A model generated the notes under the pieces. It worked only from the letters and a program-made list of their open reading frames with translations. It had not been told where the DNA came from and did not search any database. Positions 35,302-44,900 of a DNA stretch of 62,199 nt are shown here, one piece after another. A program made the position numbers and the translations under genes. The stretch spans positions 1 through 62,199 of the forward strand of contig JAUIGR010000014.1 in assembly GCA_030430025.1 (NCBI GenBank), written 5' to 3'. The stretch comes from Gammaproteobacteria bacterium. Its GTDB lineage: Bacteria > Pseudomonadota > Gammaproteobacteria > Xanthomonadales > Marinicellaceae. How positions within the stretch are numbered: the stretch's first letter is position 1; each line of letters starts with the position of its first letter.

Positions 35302-37914
35302 ATGAAACGTAATCCTATTACTAATGCTGTGCAAAAAGCATTATTTACAGGTTTTATCGCTTCTGCTGCTTTTGGTACTGTTGCTGTCGCTCAGGAACAG
35401 GATGATGATGAAAATGTAGAAGAACAAGGTAAAATCACTGTCACTGGTTCTCGCATCAAACGTTCAGACGTTGAAGGCGATTTGCCAGTAACTGTTATAA
35501 CACGTGAACAAATAGAATTAACTGGTGAATCAAATGCAGCTGATTTTATTCGGAATCTGACATTTAATAACTCAGGTTCTTTTCGCCCTCAGTCAGGTTC
35601 TTCCGCACAAGGTGACACTACAGTTTCTTTGCGTGGTTTAGGCTCTTCTCGCACATTGGTGTTGATTGATGGACGCCGTTTGCCTAAGTCAGGTTCTACA
35701 GGTTCTTCACAGAACTTAAGTGTCTTGCCGATGGGAGCAATTGAACGTATTGAAATACTTTCAGATGGTGCTTCTGCTGTTTATGGGTCAGATGCCATCG
35801 GTGGTGTAATCAATGTGATTACACGTTCGGATTACGAAGGTGCAGAGATTATGTTAGGGGCTGCCGAAGTGTCTATCCCTGCAAATGGTGGTGAACGTGA
35901 AGAAGGTAGCGTCGTATTTGGAGCTTCTGGTGATCGTTCTAGCCTGTTGGCAGGTGTTTCATGGAATGATCGTGAAATTATATTCGCCCGTGATTTACCG
36001 TGGACTCCCGCGGGAGCTTCTCCCTATGGCAATAGTTTCAGTACCATTACCGATGGTTTTGATAATCAAAACTGGACTTCCTATATTGGTGGATGTGACT
36101 TCCCTGGCACGGGTTTTTACACCTTTCCGAACTCTAATTCACTCAATGGTACACGTTGTGCTTACAACTTCACTTTGGTATCTGCTGATGAGGCTTCTAC
36201 TGAGAACAAATCTTTTTATGCTAAAGCCAAGCACGAAATCACTGATAACTGGGAGTTGTTTGCTAACATGACATTCAGCCAAACAGAATCGTTTGGTCGT
36301 TATGCACCAGTACCCGATTCATCAGTTTTTTATGCTCCTTTGAGCGCAAACAGTCCTAACAATCCGACCAATCCTAACAGTCCTTTGTATGATGCGTCGT
36401 TAGGCTTGGATCCACAGCCTGTTAACTGGTGGCACCGTTTCGATGCTTTAGGTAATCGTGACAGTACTGTAACCACACAGCAACAAGATATGTTGTTAGG
36501 AGTTGTCGGTACGATAGGTAATACTGAAGTTGAGTTTGGTGCACGGCATACAGATAACAGAACTTCTGATGTGGGAAGAAACTACTTGTTAGCTTCAGCT
36601 GCTGTGGCTTTGATTGAGTCTGGCGATTACAATTTATTGGATCCATACAATAACCCAGAAGATGTATTGAACCAAATGCGTATCACTATCTTCCGTGATT
36701 CTAAATATGATCAAGATGAGGTCTATGGGTCTGTGGCCTTTGATCTCTTTGAGATGGGCGCTGGTCCGGTTTCTGTGTTTTTAGGTGCTGAGTACCGTAA
36801 AGATAAATATTTGGACCGTTATGATCCTCAGTCTGAGGCAGGTCAGGTCGGTGGTTCAGCCGGTAATACAGCTGGTGGTGACCGTGATGTTACTTCGGTT
36901 TACTTCGAGGCGTTGTTCCCATTCTTGGATAACTTTGAGGCTACCCTAGCTGGTCGTTATGATGACTATTCTGACTTTGGTGATAACTTTTCTCCAAAGC
37001 TGTCTATGAGATGGCAGCCATTAGATACTTTGACAATCCGAGGATCTTATGGTCAGGGTTTCCGTGCGCCGACTTTGGATATTTTGACTCAGAAAGAAAC
37101 ATTTGCAGCGACCTCTGTGCGTGATGAGCAATCGTGTCTAGCGCAAGGACAAGATCCTGGTTGTTCATTGCAGATTAATGATTACAGTATTGCTAATTCT
37201 CAATTACAGCCAGAAGAGTCTGATCAATACTCTCTTGGCTTAGCCTGGGAACCTTTAGATTGGTTTAATATGACGATTGACTATTGGAATATTGAGATCA
37301 CTGATCGTATCCGTAATTTTGATGCACAAACTATCATCAATAATGAGTTGAATGGTCGACCAAATCCTGCTGGCCTGGGGTGTATCCGTGCGCCTTCTGG
37401 TGGAATTATTGAGTGCCAAACCGGTTATGGCAATCAAGGTTTGATTGAAACTGATGGTGTAGATTTTAACTTCCGCTTCAACTATGAGTTGTTCGGTGGT
37501 AATATGACCAATAATTTGCAGATTTCTCATTTGTTTAATCAAGAGATTTATAACTTAGATGAAACTGATGCAGATATTGATAATGAGTATGTAGATACTC
37601 CAGGTGTACCTGAGCAGCGTGCAGTATTGGCTAATGTTTATGCTTATGGTGATTGGAGTTTCGCGTATCACATCAACTACATTGCCAGCCAAGGTCCCGA
37701 TGAAGTAGATCTACCAGTTGGTTCTTGGGTTACTCATGATGTCCAGTTTAACTACCATGCTCCTTGGGATGGTAAATTCACCTTAGGTGTTAGAAATGCT
37801 GGTGAGAAATTCCCTCCTGTTGGTTTAGGTGCTGTTGGTTCTCGTGATTATGACTTTAATCTATACGATGGTTATGGTCGCGTGACTTACTTCAGATATA
37901 CTCAGACTTTCTAA
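35302..37914 (+). CDS. TonB-dependent outer-membrane receptor
   Basis: This 870-residue receptor has a signal peptide (about 1-30). A short acidic stretch follows, then the plug ('GKITVTGSRIKRSDVEGDLPVTVITREQIE', 'VSLRGLGSSRTLVLIDGRRLP', 'IERIEILSDGASAVYGSDAIGGVINVITR') and a 22-strand barrel ending in the terminal Phe 'YFRYTQTF'. The plug is of the broad subfamily seen in marine gammaproteobacteria for peptides, sugars or siderophores. The ligand cannot be read. A GGAG site precedes the ATG and a strong terminator follows at 37942. Confidence 0.93.
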   Translation: MKRNPITNAVQKALFTGFIASAAFGTVAVAQEQDDDENVEEQGKITVTGSRIKRSDVEGDLPVTVITREQIELTGESNAADFIRNLTFNNSGSFRPQSGSSAQGDTTVSLRGLGSSRTLVLIDGRRLPKSGSTGSSQNLSVLPMGAIERIEILSDGASAVYGSDAIGGVINVITRSDYEGAEIMLGAAEVSIPANGGEREEGSVVFGASGDRSSLLAGVSWNDREIIFARDLPWTPAGASPYGNSFSTITDGFDNQNWTSYIGGCDFPGTGFYTFPNSNSLNGTRCAYNFTLVSADEASTENKSFYAKAKHEITDNWELFANMTFSQTESFGRYAPVPDSSVFYAPLSANSPNNPTNPNSPLYDASLGLDPQPVNWWHRFDALGNRDSTVTTQQQDMLLGVVGTIGNTEVEFGARHTDNRTSDVGRNYLLASAAVALIESGDYNLLDPYNNPEDVLNQMRITIFRDSKYDQDEVYGSVAFDLFEMGAGPVSVFLGAEYRKDKYLDRYDPQSEAGQVGGSAGNTAGGDRDVTSVYFEALFPFLDNFEATLAGRYDDYSDFGDNFSPKLSMRWQPLDTLTIRGSYGQGFRAPTLDILTQKETFAATSVRDEQSCLAQGQDPGCSLQINDYSIANSQLQPEESDQYSLGLAWEPLDWFNMTIDYWNIEITDRIRNFDAQTIINNELNGRPNPAGLGCIRAPSGGIIECQTGYGNQGLIETDGVDFNFRFNYELFGGNMTNNLQISHLFNQEIYNLDETDADIDNEYVDTPGVPEQRAVLANVYAYGDWSFAYHINYIASQGPDEVDLPVGSWVTHDVQFNYHAPWDGKFTLGVRNAGEKFPPVGLGAVGSRDYDFNLYDGYGRVTYFRYTQTF

Positions 37915-37941
37915 AATAAAAGTTATATTTCTGAAATGGAA

Positions 37942-37967
37942 AGGCGCACATAGTGCGCCTTTTTTTT
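37942..37967 (+). terminator. Rho-independent terminator of the TonB receptor
   Basis: AGGCGCAC pairs with GTGCGCCT over a 3-nt loop and is followed by a run of eight T. It lies 27 bp after the receptor stop and separates it from the radical SAM gene. Confidence 0.92.
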
Positions 37968-38321
37968 GATACAGAATTTACTATATAATGTTACGTTCTT
38001 TGGATAATTAGTCGAACTTGAAAAATGCATAACTTATTGTTAAATATAAAAAATTACTTCAATCTCGCACATTTTTTCGACCAGGAAACAGGTGCCACGA
38101 TGTATTTTTATTCGCCGCTTCCATGCGACTCTCAGGCTAACGTGAAAAAGTTTTCCAGAAACTTTTTTCTGGTCGATGGTGTGGCAAATGGAAGTACCAC
38201 CTTGAAGTGTCAAGTTCAAGTGAGGTCAAAAAACATCCGCAAAATCGCACTTTTTCAGGGTTAACTAATTATTTCGTCAATGAATTCGGAATATTGTCTA
38301 ATCCTTCGTAAAGGAAAGTTA
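37968..38321. other. Leader region of the radical SAM gene, mostly MITE copy 2
   Basis: This stretch between the terminator and the preferred start at 38322 holds a TATAAT (37984-37989) without a clear -35, and then the 267-bp repeat. If that -10 is used, the whole MITE would be part of a leader of more than 300 nt. Confidence 0.45.
38005..38271 (-). repeat. MITE-like repeat, copy 2 (267 bp, inverted)
   Basis: The element is bounded by TAATTAGT (38005-38012) and ACTAATTA (38264-38271). The core 38105-38204 matches the reverse complement of copy 1 at about 90% by eye, including the CCAGAAA/TTTCTGG hairpin. It lacks about 50 bp present in copy 1. The 79-codon frame at 38025-38264 lies wholly inside it and is not called as a gene. 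Confidence 0.75.
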
Positions 38322-40724
38322 ATGGCATTTAACCTTTCTGGTATTTTGCCAACGGTTACATTGACAATTTTTGATTTGCCTTTGCTGCTTACTGGATGTA
38401 GTCGATTTTCTAATAGCCCTTTGCTCGGTGGTTTGTCAAAGGATGCTGTCTCAAATAGAATCAATGAGTTGCAAAAATATAATATTTGTAAAGAGTATGC
38501 TTCTAATGATCAGTTGGTTGCTGTAGAGCAGCTAATAATTGATGCAATTACTCTTAATGAGAACAAACTACAGCTATCCAAGCACTTTGCTTGCTTTGTT
38601 AACAAGGGTTATTTTACGTTCTGGGCGCCCAGACTGAGTGCCATGATGAGAACCGATGAAATGTCAATGGCTCTCTTGGTAATGTTTGACCAGACTAACA
38701 ACTATAAACAGGCAATTGAACAGTTAACTCCTTATTGGTCGTCACATGCATTACAAGAATGTTTTAATAAATTGGTTTATTGTGGTGTTTTGGTAGAAAG
38801 TGTGTCTGCTAAACCCAAAAAATATTGGGACCTTATAAGAGGTCAAAATACAGTTAAAAAAAAATCAGCCAGTTGGGAACAGTTAATACCAGATCATCGC
38901 ATACCAGTTTATTTTGTACCACATATGCAAAATCACTATCCTTTGGCTTTAGGTGTTTTGTATAGCGCACTGCAAAATCACGATGAGGGTTCGTTGTTAG
39001 AAAATTTCCAATTAATTCCAATCACGTACATGACGCCTACTGATTTTATTAATGGGCCATATAAAAAATTCAGAGCGGGAGTTTGGTTATTTTCAAACTA
39101 TATGTGGTCGATTGATGTGAACATGCAAATTTCAGAAGCAATAAAGAAGCATGATTCCAATAACATCACCATCCATGGAGGTCCCAGTACTCCAGAGTAT
39201 CCACAGGCGAATAGAGCATTTATGGACCAATATCAATCAGTCGATATTTCAGTTCATGGAGAAGGTGAGGTAGCTATCGTTGAATTATTTGAAAGTATAG
39301 CCAAGAAAGATCATCAAATTATTATTCAAACCTCGATACAGCAGGTTAGTGGGATTACCTATCGAGAATTCAATAATAGCCAATTAATAAGAACAGTAAA
39401 AAGAAAACGAACAGCCACGCCCGATATTGTACCATCGCCTTATTTATCTGGTTATTTTGATGCCTATGGTGCAAATGTAGAGGCTGCTATTATCGAAAGT
39501 AATCGAGGGTGTCCTTTTGGATGTACTTTTTGTGACTGGGGCTCTGCAACTAACCAAAAAGTTCGTAAATTTGAATTAGGACGAGTAAAACAAGAAATTG
39601 ACTGGATCGCAAAACATCAGGTTAGGGTATTATGGATAGCAGATGCTAATTATGGCTTATATGATCGCGATATAGAACTAGCGCAATATATTGTAGATGT
39701 TAAAAATAAAACGGGATATCCGCAAGAAGTAGTGGTCAATTACACCAAAAACTCTACTTGGAGGTTAGTGGAGATTATTAAGATTTTTACAGCTGGAGGC
39801 ATCATCAGTCAGGGCATTATTTCCATCCAGACCACCGATGAGCAAACTTTAGAAGTGATTAACAGAAAAAACATTAAGACTGAAAAGTATGATGAGCTAA
39901 CCAAGGTGTTTCATGATCTAAAATTGCCGTTATCAACTGATCTAATGATTGGTTTACCAGGTAGTACGGTTGAAAGTTTCAACAAGGATTTACAGCGTTA
40001 TATTGATATGGATATTTCAGTTAAAGCGTACCCTACACAATTACTACCTAACAGCCCTATGGCAGATCCTGCTTATATAGAAAAATATCAAATCAAAGCA
40101 GATGATAACGATTTTTTAATATCAACTTATTCTTACACAGAGAATGAATTGCAATGGATGAAAGGTATATATCATATATACACTGTTGCCGATGGGTATG
40201 GACTATTGCGTTATGTGATCAGATACCTTCAATGGGAGTACGATATAACGGCAATCAACTTCTTAAATGATTTATTACGCTATACTAACAATAATCCAGA
40301 AAAATATGACAAAATCACATGGGCTGTCAGGTATTTTGTTAGTGATAAATGTATGCCGGGAGGCTGGCATCAATTTTACCAGCAAGTTTCTGACTATGTA
40401 TTAGAACGGTATGAAATCGCATCAGATTCAGGTTTTGAGGTTGTATATCAGGTTTCAGCAATGAGTATGCCTGATGACGGTATCGAATATCCTGTGACCA
40501 TTCGTTTGAATCATGACTTTTCCGCTTATTTTGTCAATAAATTACAAAAAAATGGGCAATCCAGTTACCCTCTTACTCACTACCCTGCTGCACGATTTAT
40601 GATTTCAGATCCTAATAACATGTCTTCAATTGATATGGATTATATGCAGTATGATTCGCATCAATATTTTTATGAGCTTCATTCTGATACGGCTAGACCT
40701 AAATCAACATCAGAGTATGTGTGA
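38322..40724 (+). CDS. Radical SAM protein with B12-binding-like domain
   Basis: I prefer the ATG at 38322 (800 residues), which has an AAGGAAA ribosome site. A frame from 38280 lacks one and starts 9 bp after the repeat. Residues about 75-150 look like a PqqD/RRE-type winged helix ('MSMALLVMFDQTNNYKQAIEQL', 'FNKLVYCGVLVES'). A cobalamin-type Rossmann region follows (about 180-330, 'ITIHGGPSTPEYP', 'ISVHGEGEVAI'). The radical SAM core then has the 4Fe-4S motif 'CPFGCTFCDWG' and 'STDLMIGLPGST'. The long C-terminus (about 600-800) is unassigned. It is coupled to a methyltransferase gene. The substrate is unknown; a role in modifying a peptide or small molecule is inference. Confidence 0.75.
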   Translation: MAFNLSGILPTVTLTIFDLPLLLTGCSRFSNSPLLGGLSKDAVSNRINELQKYNICKEYASNDQLVAVEQLIIDAITLNENKLQLSKHFACFVNKGYFTFWAPRLSAMMRTDEMSMALLVMFDQTNNYKQAIEQLTPYWSSHALQECFNKLVYCGVLVESVSAKPKKYWDLIRGQNTVKKKSASWEQLIPDHRIPVYFVPHMQNHYPLALGVLYSALQNHDEGSLLENFQLIPITYMTPTDFINGPYKKFRAGVWLFSNYMWSIDVNMQISEAIKKHDSNNITIHGGPSTPEYPQANRAFMDQYQSVDISVHGEGEVAIVELFESIAKKDHQIIIQTSIQQVSGITYREFNNSQLIRTVKRKRTATPDIVPSPYLSGYFDAYGANVEAAIIESNRGCPFGCTFCDWGSATNQKVRKFELGRVKQEIDWIAKHQVRVLWIADANYGLYDRDIELAQYIVDVKNKTGYPQEVVVNYTKNSTWRLVEIIKIFTAGGIISQGIISIQTTDEQTLEVINRKNIKTEKYDELTKVFHDLKLPLSTDLMIGLPGSTVESFNKDLQRYIDMDISVKAYPTQLLPNSPMADPAYIEKYQIKADDNDFLISTYSYTENELQWMKGIYHIYTVADGYGLLRYVIRYLQWEYDITAINFLNDLLRYTNNNPEKYDKITWAVRYFVSDKCMPGGWHQFYQQVSDYVLERYEIASDSGFEVVYQVSAMSMPDDGIEYPVTIRLNHDFSAYFVNKLQKNGQSSYPLTHYPAARFMISDPNNMSSIDMDYMQYDSHQYFYELHSDTARPKSTSEYV

Positions 40725-41662
40725 TGAGTCAAGAGCATTGGTCTAGTTACTGGCAAACGGGTGTGTTGACATCCTTACCCCAAGATTTTCCGGTTAACTA
40801 TGATGGTGAAATTGCTGATTACTGGCGGGCTATTTTGTCACCATTGTCAGGAAGTGTTCATGTTGTTGATGTTTGTACTGGTAATCTGGCTTTGCCTCTG
40901 TTGATGATGACAGAGTTGAATCGTGCAGATTTGGAGTTGCAAATAACAGCTATAGATAAGGCGATCATTGATAAAGAGGCCATTGGAAACCGGTTTCCAA
41001 AAGTGGTAACAGCACTGCAAAACGTTAATGTGTATGATCATACTGATGTTATTAATATTAACCAGGTGTTAGATGAGCCGGTTGATTTAATAACAAGCCA
41101 GTATGGAATTGAATATGCTGATACTGATGCGGTAGCTCAGCCGCTCTACGATGCATTGAAAGAAGGAGGAAGGTTGGCGTTTGTAGCACATGCTACAGAT
41201 TCAGCAGTAACCGCTTATATGGAGCAGGAAAAACAAGTATTTGATGAGCTGACTGAAATGCATCTATTTGAACTTTTGGCAGAATTTGGAAGTGGCAAAA
41301 TTACCCCTGTTATGTTCCAGCAAGAGGCTAAAAGGCAAGTCAAGATATTGGGTTTAAAAGTGAAGTCACAACCAAGGCAACTCACACAAATCATCTATCA
41401 AGCATTAGAAAGTATCAACATAATGTCAATTAAACAACTGATCGATCAAAAAGACAAAATTCGGCTTTTTGGTGAGCAGCATTGGCAAGCACAGCTACGT
41501 GCAGTAGATTTATTAAAAGTCATTACCAAAATGCAGCGCGATCCCTTATGGTACCTTCCGTTTGAAGACTGTGGTTTTCAATTAATGAATCGGCAAACCA
41601 TTATTTATCAGGGTAAACATCATGCTGGTGTAGGGTATCTATTTATGAAAAATAAACGTTGA
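40724..41662 (+). CDS. Class I SAM-dependent methyltransferase
   Basis: This 312-residue protein starts at the ATG overlapping the radical SAM stop (TGATG), so translation is coupled. The N-terminus 'EHWSSYWQTGVLTSLPQDF' is followed by a SAM site 'VVDVCTGNLALPLLMM', an acidic 'ITAIDKAII' and 'LITSQYGIEYAD'. The C-terminal half is helical and of unknown role. It very likely acts in the same pathway as the radical SAM partner. Confidence 0.78.
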   Translation: MSQEHWSSYWQTGVLTSLPQDFPVNYDGEIADYWRAILSPLSGSVHVVDVCTGNLALPLLMMTELNRADLELQITAIDKAIIDKEAIGNRFPKVVTALQNVNVYDHTDVININQVLDEPVDLITSQYGIEYADTDAVAQPLYDALKEGGRLAFVAHATDSAVTAYMEQEKQVFDELTEMHLFELLAEFGSGKITPVMFQQEAKRQVKILGLKVKSQPRQLTQIIYQALESINIMSIKQLIDQKDKIRLFGEQHWQAQLRAVDLLKVITKMQRDPLWYLPFEDCGFQLMNRQTIIYQGKHHAGVGYLFMKNKR

Positions 41663-41714
41663 CAAATTTCATTGGTCATGTTCCTGTTTTTTTGTTCTTA
41701 TGACCTGAAAATAA

Positions 41715-41742
41715 TTGTACTATACACTCATGATGGTATAAG
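41715..41742 (+). promoter_or_regulatory. Possible promoter of the subtilase gene
   Basis: TTGTAC (41715-41720) and TATAAG (41737-41742) are 16 bp apart, about 200 bp upstream of the S8 peptidase start. The match is moderate, and a long leader would result. A TTGACA at 41844 lacks a fitting -10. Confidence 0.3.
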
Positions 41743-41953
41743 ATCAGTCAGCGGATTTATAGTGACAATTCTCTCACAGAGATCTTTAAGCTTCATTCGT
41801 GATTGAGTATCAAGAGTCGTTTTAGGCTTTTTATTTACTTAGATTGACAAATATTAACGTTTTGTTTTCCCGTAACGTGAAGTGATGTCGGATCCGCTTT
41901 CTTAGGGCACTTCCTATAGTGTGTTTTATAATAACAAAATCAGAGGATAATGA

Positions 41954-44900
41954 ATGTCAAAACCTAAAATAAATACAATGTTGACAAGTGTGTTATGGGC
42001 AGTTGTTTTTTCTGCCGGTTCAGTAACCACTGGAAATGCAGCGGTGTCAGAACTTCTTATCGCAGAGAAACCAAATAATGCATATATTCTTGCTCCCGCC
42101 AATCAACTAGGTCAGTATAGGTACATAATACAATTTAAAGAGCCAGCCTTGGCTGCATATAAAGGTCAGGGAGCGCTTATGGCCCCCATGCGTTTGGCTA
42201 ATGGCAAAATTGATGTCAAGGGACAAGCAGCACAAGCCTACGTTAACCGCCTAAAAGATCAACAACTGGACTTTGTCAATGAAATGTCACAAGTCTTGGG
42301 AAGAAACGTTACTCCGGTGTTATCTTTTCAATACAGCTATAACGGAATGGCTGTCTATCTGGCTGCCGATGAAGTGGCTATTGTTGGTGCAATATCATCT
42401 GTAAAGTCGTTACAAAAAGACCGTGATTATTATATGGACACTGATGCAGGCCCACAATTGATCGGAGCCAATAACATATGGTTAGGTAATGCACCGGCAT
42501 CAGGTGTGGCGTTTGGCGAAGGTGTGGTTATTGGTACGTTGGATACAGGAACGAATTTTGATCATCCTTCATTTGCAGATGTTGGTGGTGATGCTTATGA
42601 CCACACTAACCCTTTAGGAAGTGGAAATTATCTCGGTGTATGTGATGATAGCAATGTTGAGCAATATGACCCAACTTACACGTGTAACGATAAACTGATT
42701 GGTGGTTATGATTTTGTTAATGGTTTAGAGCCACAGGGGGCCACAGAGATACCTGGGCCAGAAGACGAAAATGGCCATGGATCTCATACTTCTTCTACAT
42801 CAGGTGGTAATGTTGTGACTGGTGATTTTAGTGGTATAGTCGGCATCAATATGAGTGGTGTGGCACCTCATGCCACCAATATTATCTTTGATGTGTGTTA
42901 TGAGACTGAACAAGGACAAGGCTTATGTCCAGGAGCGTCCTCTGTTGCATCGGTTGACCAAGCGATTGCTGATGGTTTGGTTGATGTGATTAACTTTTCT
43001 ATTGCTGGAGGTTCCTCACCATGGACTGATTCTGTTTCGCAAGCCTTTTTAAATGCTACAGATGCTGGTATTTTTATTGCAGCTGCTGCTGGTAATGGAG
43101 GTCCCGGTCCTGCGACGCTGGGTCATGTAGAACCTTGGACAACAGCATCAGGTGCAATGACACATAACCGACGTTTTTCAAATAATATGGATGTGACGGG
43201 TACTGACCCTGTACCAGCAATACTCATTGATGTGTTTGCTTTACAAGGTACTGGACCTGCCATGATGGCTAATATGACTGGAACTTATGAGTATTCTGGT
43301 ACAATAGATGCGGCGAATGTAGAAGGTTGTAATCCTTTCCCCGCTGATTCATTTAATGGTTTGGTGGCATTGATTTCACGTGGTAGTTGCAATTTTTCAG
43401 TCAAAGTAGATAATGCTGCAGCTGCTGGAGCCATAGGTGTAGTTGTTCATAATAATATAGTTGGTGAACCCTTTATTATGAGTGCATTAGAGGCAACGAC
43501 CATTCCATCTGTGATGGTGGCACAGAATATTGGTGCAGAAATGGTGTCATTTAAAGCAGGTGACATGACGGCAGGAGCAGATGTCGATTTTAATGTAGGC
43601 ATTAATTTGAGTGGACAAGCTGATATTATGTCATCTTTCAGTTCGCGAGGACCATCTCCTTATGAGTATAACAAACCAGATGTCTCAGCACCTGGCCAAA
43701 GTATTCTAGCTGCTTACGATGATGAGACCGTGGCACCTGATATGATAGATGAATATAATGCCATCAGTGGTACGTCTATGGCCTCCCCTCATACAGCTGG
43801 CGCTGCTGCTTTGTTGAGAGAGTTGCACCCAAGCTGGACACCGATGGAAATCAAATCAGCTTTGATGATGACTGCCAAGAAAGAAGGAAACACCAAAGAA
43901 GATGGTGTGACATCAACAGATCACTGGGATGATGGTGCTGGTCGTATTCAGGTCGATGTGGCTTCATCAACAGGATTAGTCATGAATGAAACGGGACTTA
44001 AGTTTTTCCAGGCCGACCCAGATAATGGTGGTGATCCGAAAACTTTGAATGCACCGAACTTGACCAATTATGAGTGTATTGAGACTTGTTCTTTTCAGAG
44101 GAAACTACGCAGTGTCGCATCAGAGCCAGTGACTTACGATGCTTCTTTGTCAGGCATTCCTGGTACGGTTAATCCTTCGCAATTTACAGTGAACCCTGGC
44201 CAAACAGTAACGCTAGATATCGAAGTGAATGGAGCTCTATTACCTGCGGGTGATTTTTCTTTTGGTGAGCTTTCAATCATAGAATCAACAGCAGAGCCTT
44301 TCACAATTAATCCAAATTTATCTATCCCTGGTGGTTTTGATGGATCATTAGGTTCAATGGCTTGTGAAGATTTTGTTGTAGCAGGTTTTTCATCACCGAT
44401 TTATTCTGTTTCTGTTGAAACAGCCATTGACCACACCTGGGGTTCAGACCTAGAAGTCAAGTTAGTTAATCCTAATGGTGATATTTTGACCGTCATGAAT
44501 GCAAACAGCGGGGGAGGAACAGATTTGGTTTCGACACATCCAGTGATATTTGTTGATGGTGCTGCGGTTTCTGCTGAAAATATGGGTACTGGATTAGGTG
44601 ATTCAGAAGCGGTATGTAGAGATGATGATATTTGTGAATACGCACCGGCACCAGATAATGAACCAAGTCCGCCAGACACTTTTGAAGATTTGGTTAATTT
44701 AGAACCAGGTGATGGTAATGGTACTTGGCAGCTGTGTTTAGGTGATAATTTTATCTTTGCTGATGACGGGACATTAGTTTCTGCGACCCTGAATATGATT
44801 GGTGAATCGAATTATCCTGACTTACATATGCCAGCAGTCATCGTTGGTTTCCCTGATACCCCTGAAATTGATGTGAATCCGACATCTTTGGCAGCGACAT

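Noticed and set aside
38025-38264. 79-codon open frame upstream of the radical SAM gene, considered as a peptide precursor
   Set aside because: It lies entirely inside MITE copy 2; the frame follows repeat sequence, has no ribosome site and is not kept in copy 1.
22676-38271. The two inverted MITE copies as ends of one 15-kb composite mobile element
   Set aside because: The interval contains core genes (tolC, rsmG, parAB, pckG) and no transposase; independent insertions are simpler.
41844-41877. TTGACA upstream of the subtilase gene as a promoter
   Set aside because: No acceptable -10 lies 16-18 bp downstream; the nearest AT-rich box is about 22 bp away.
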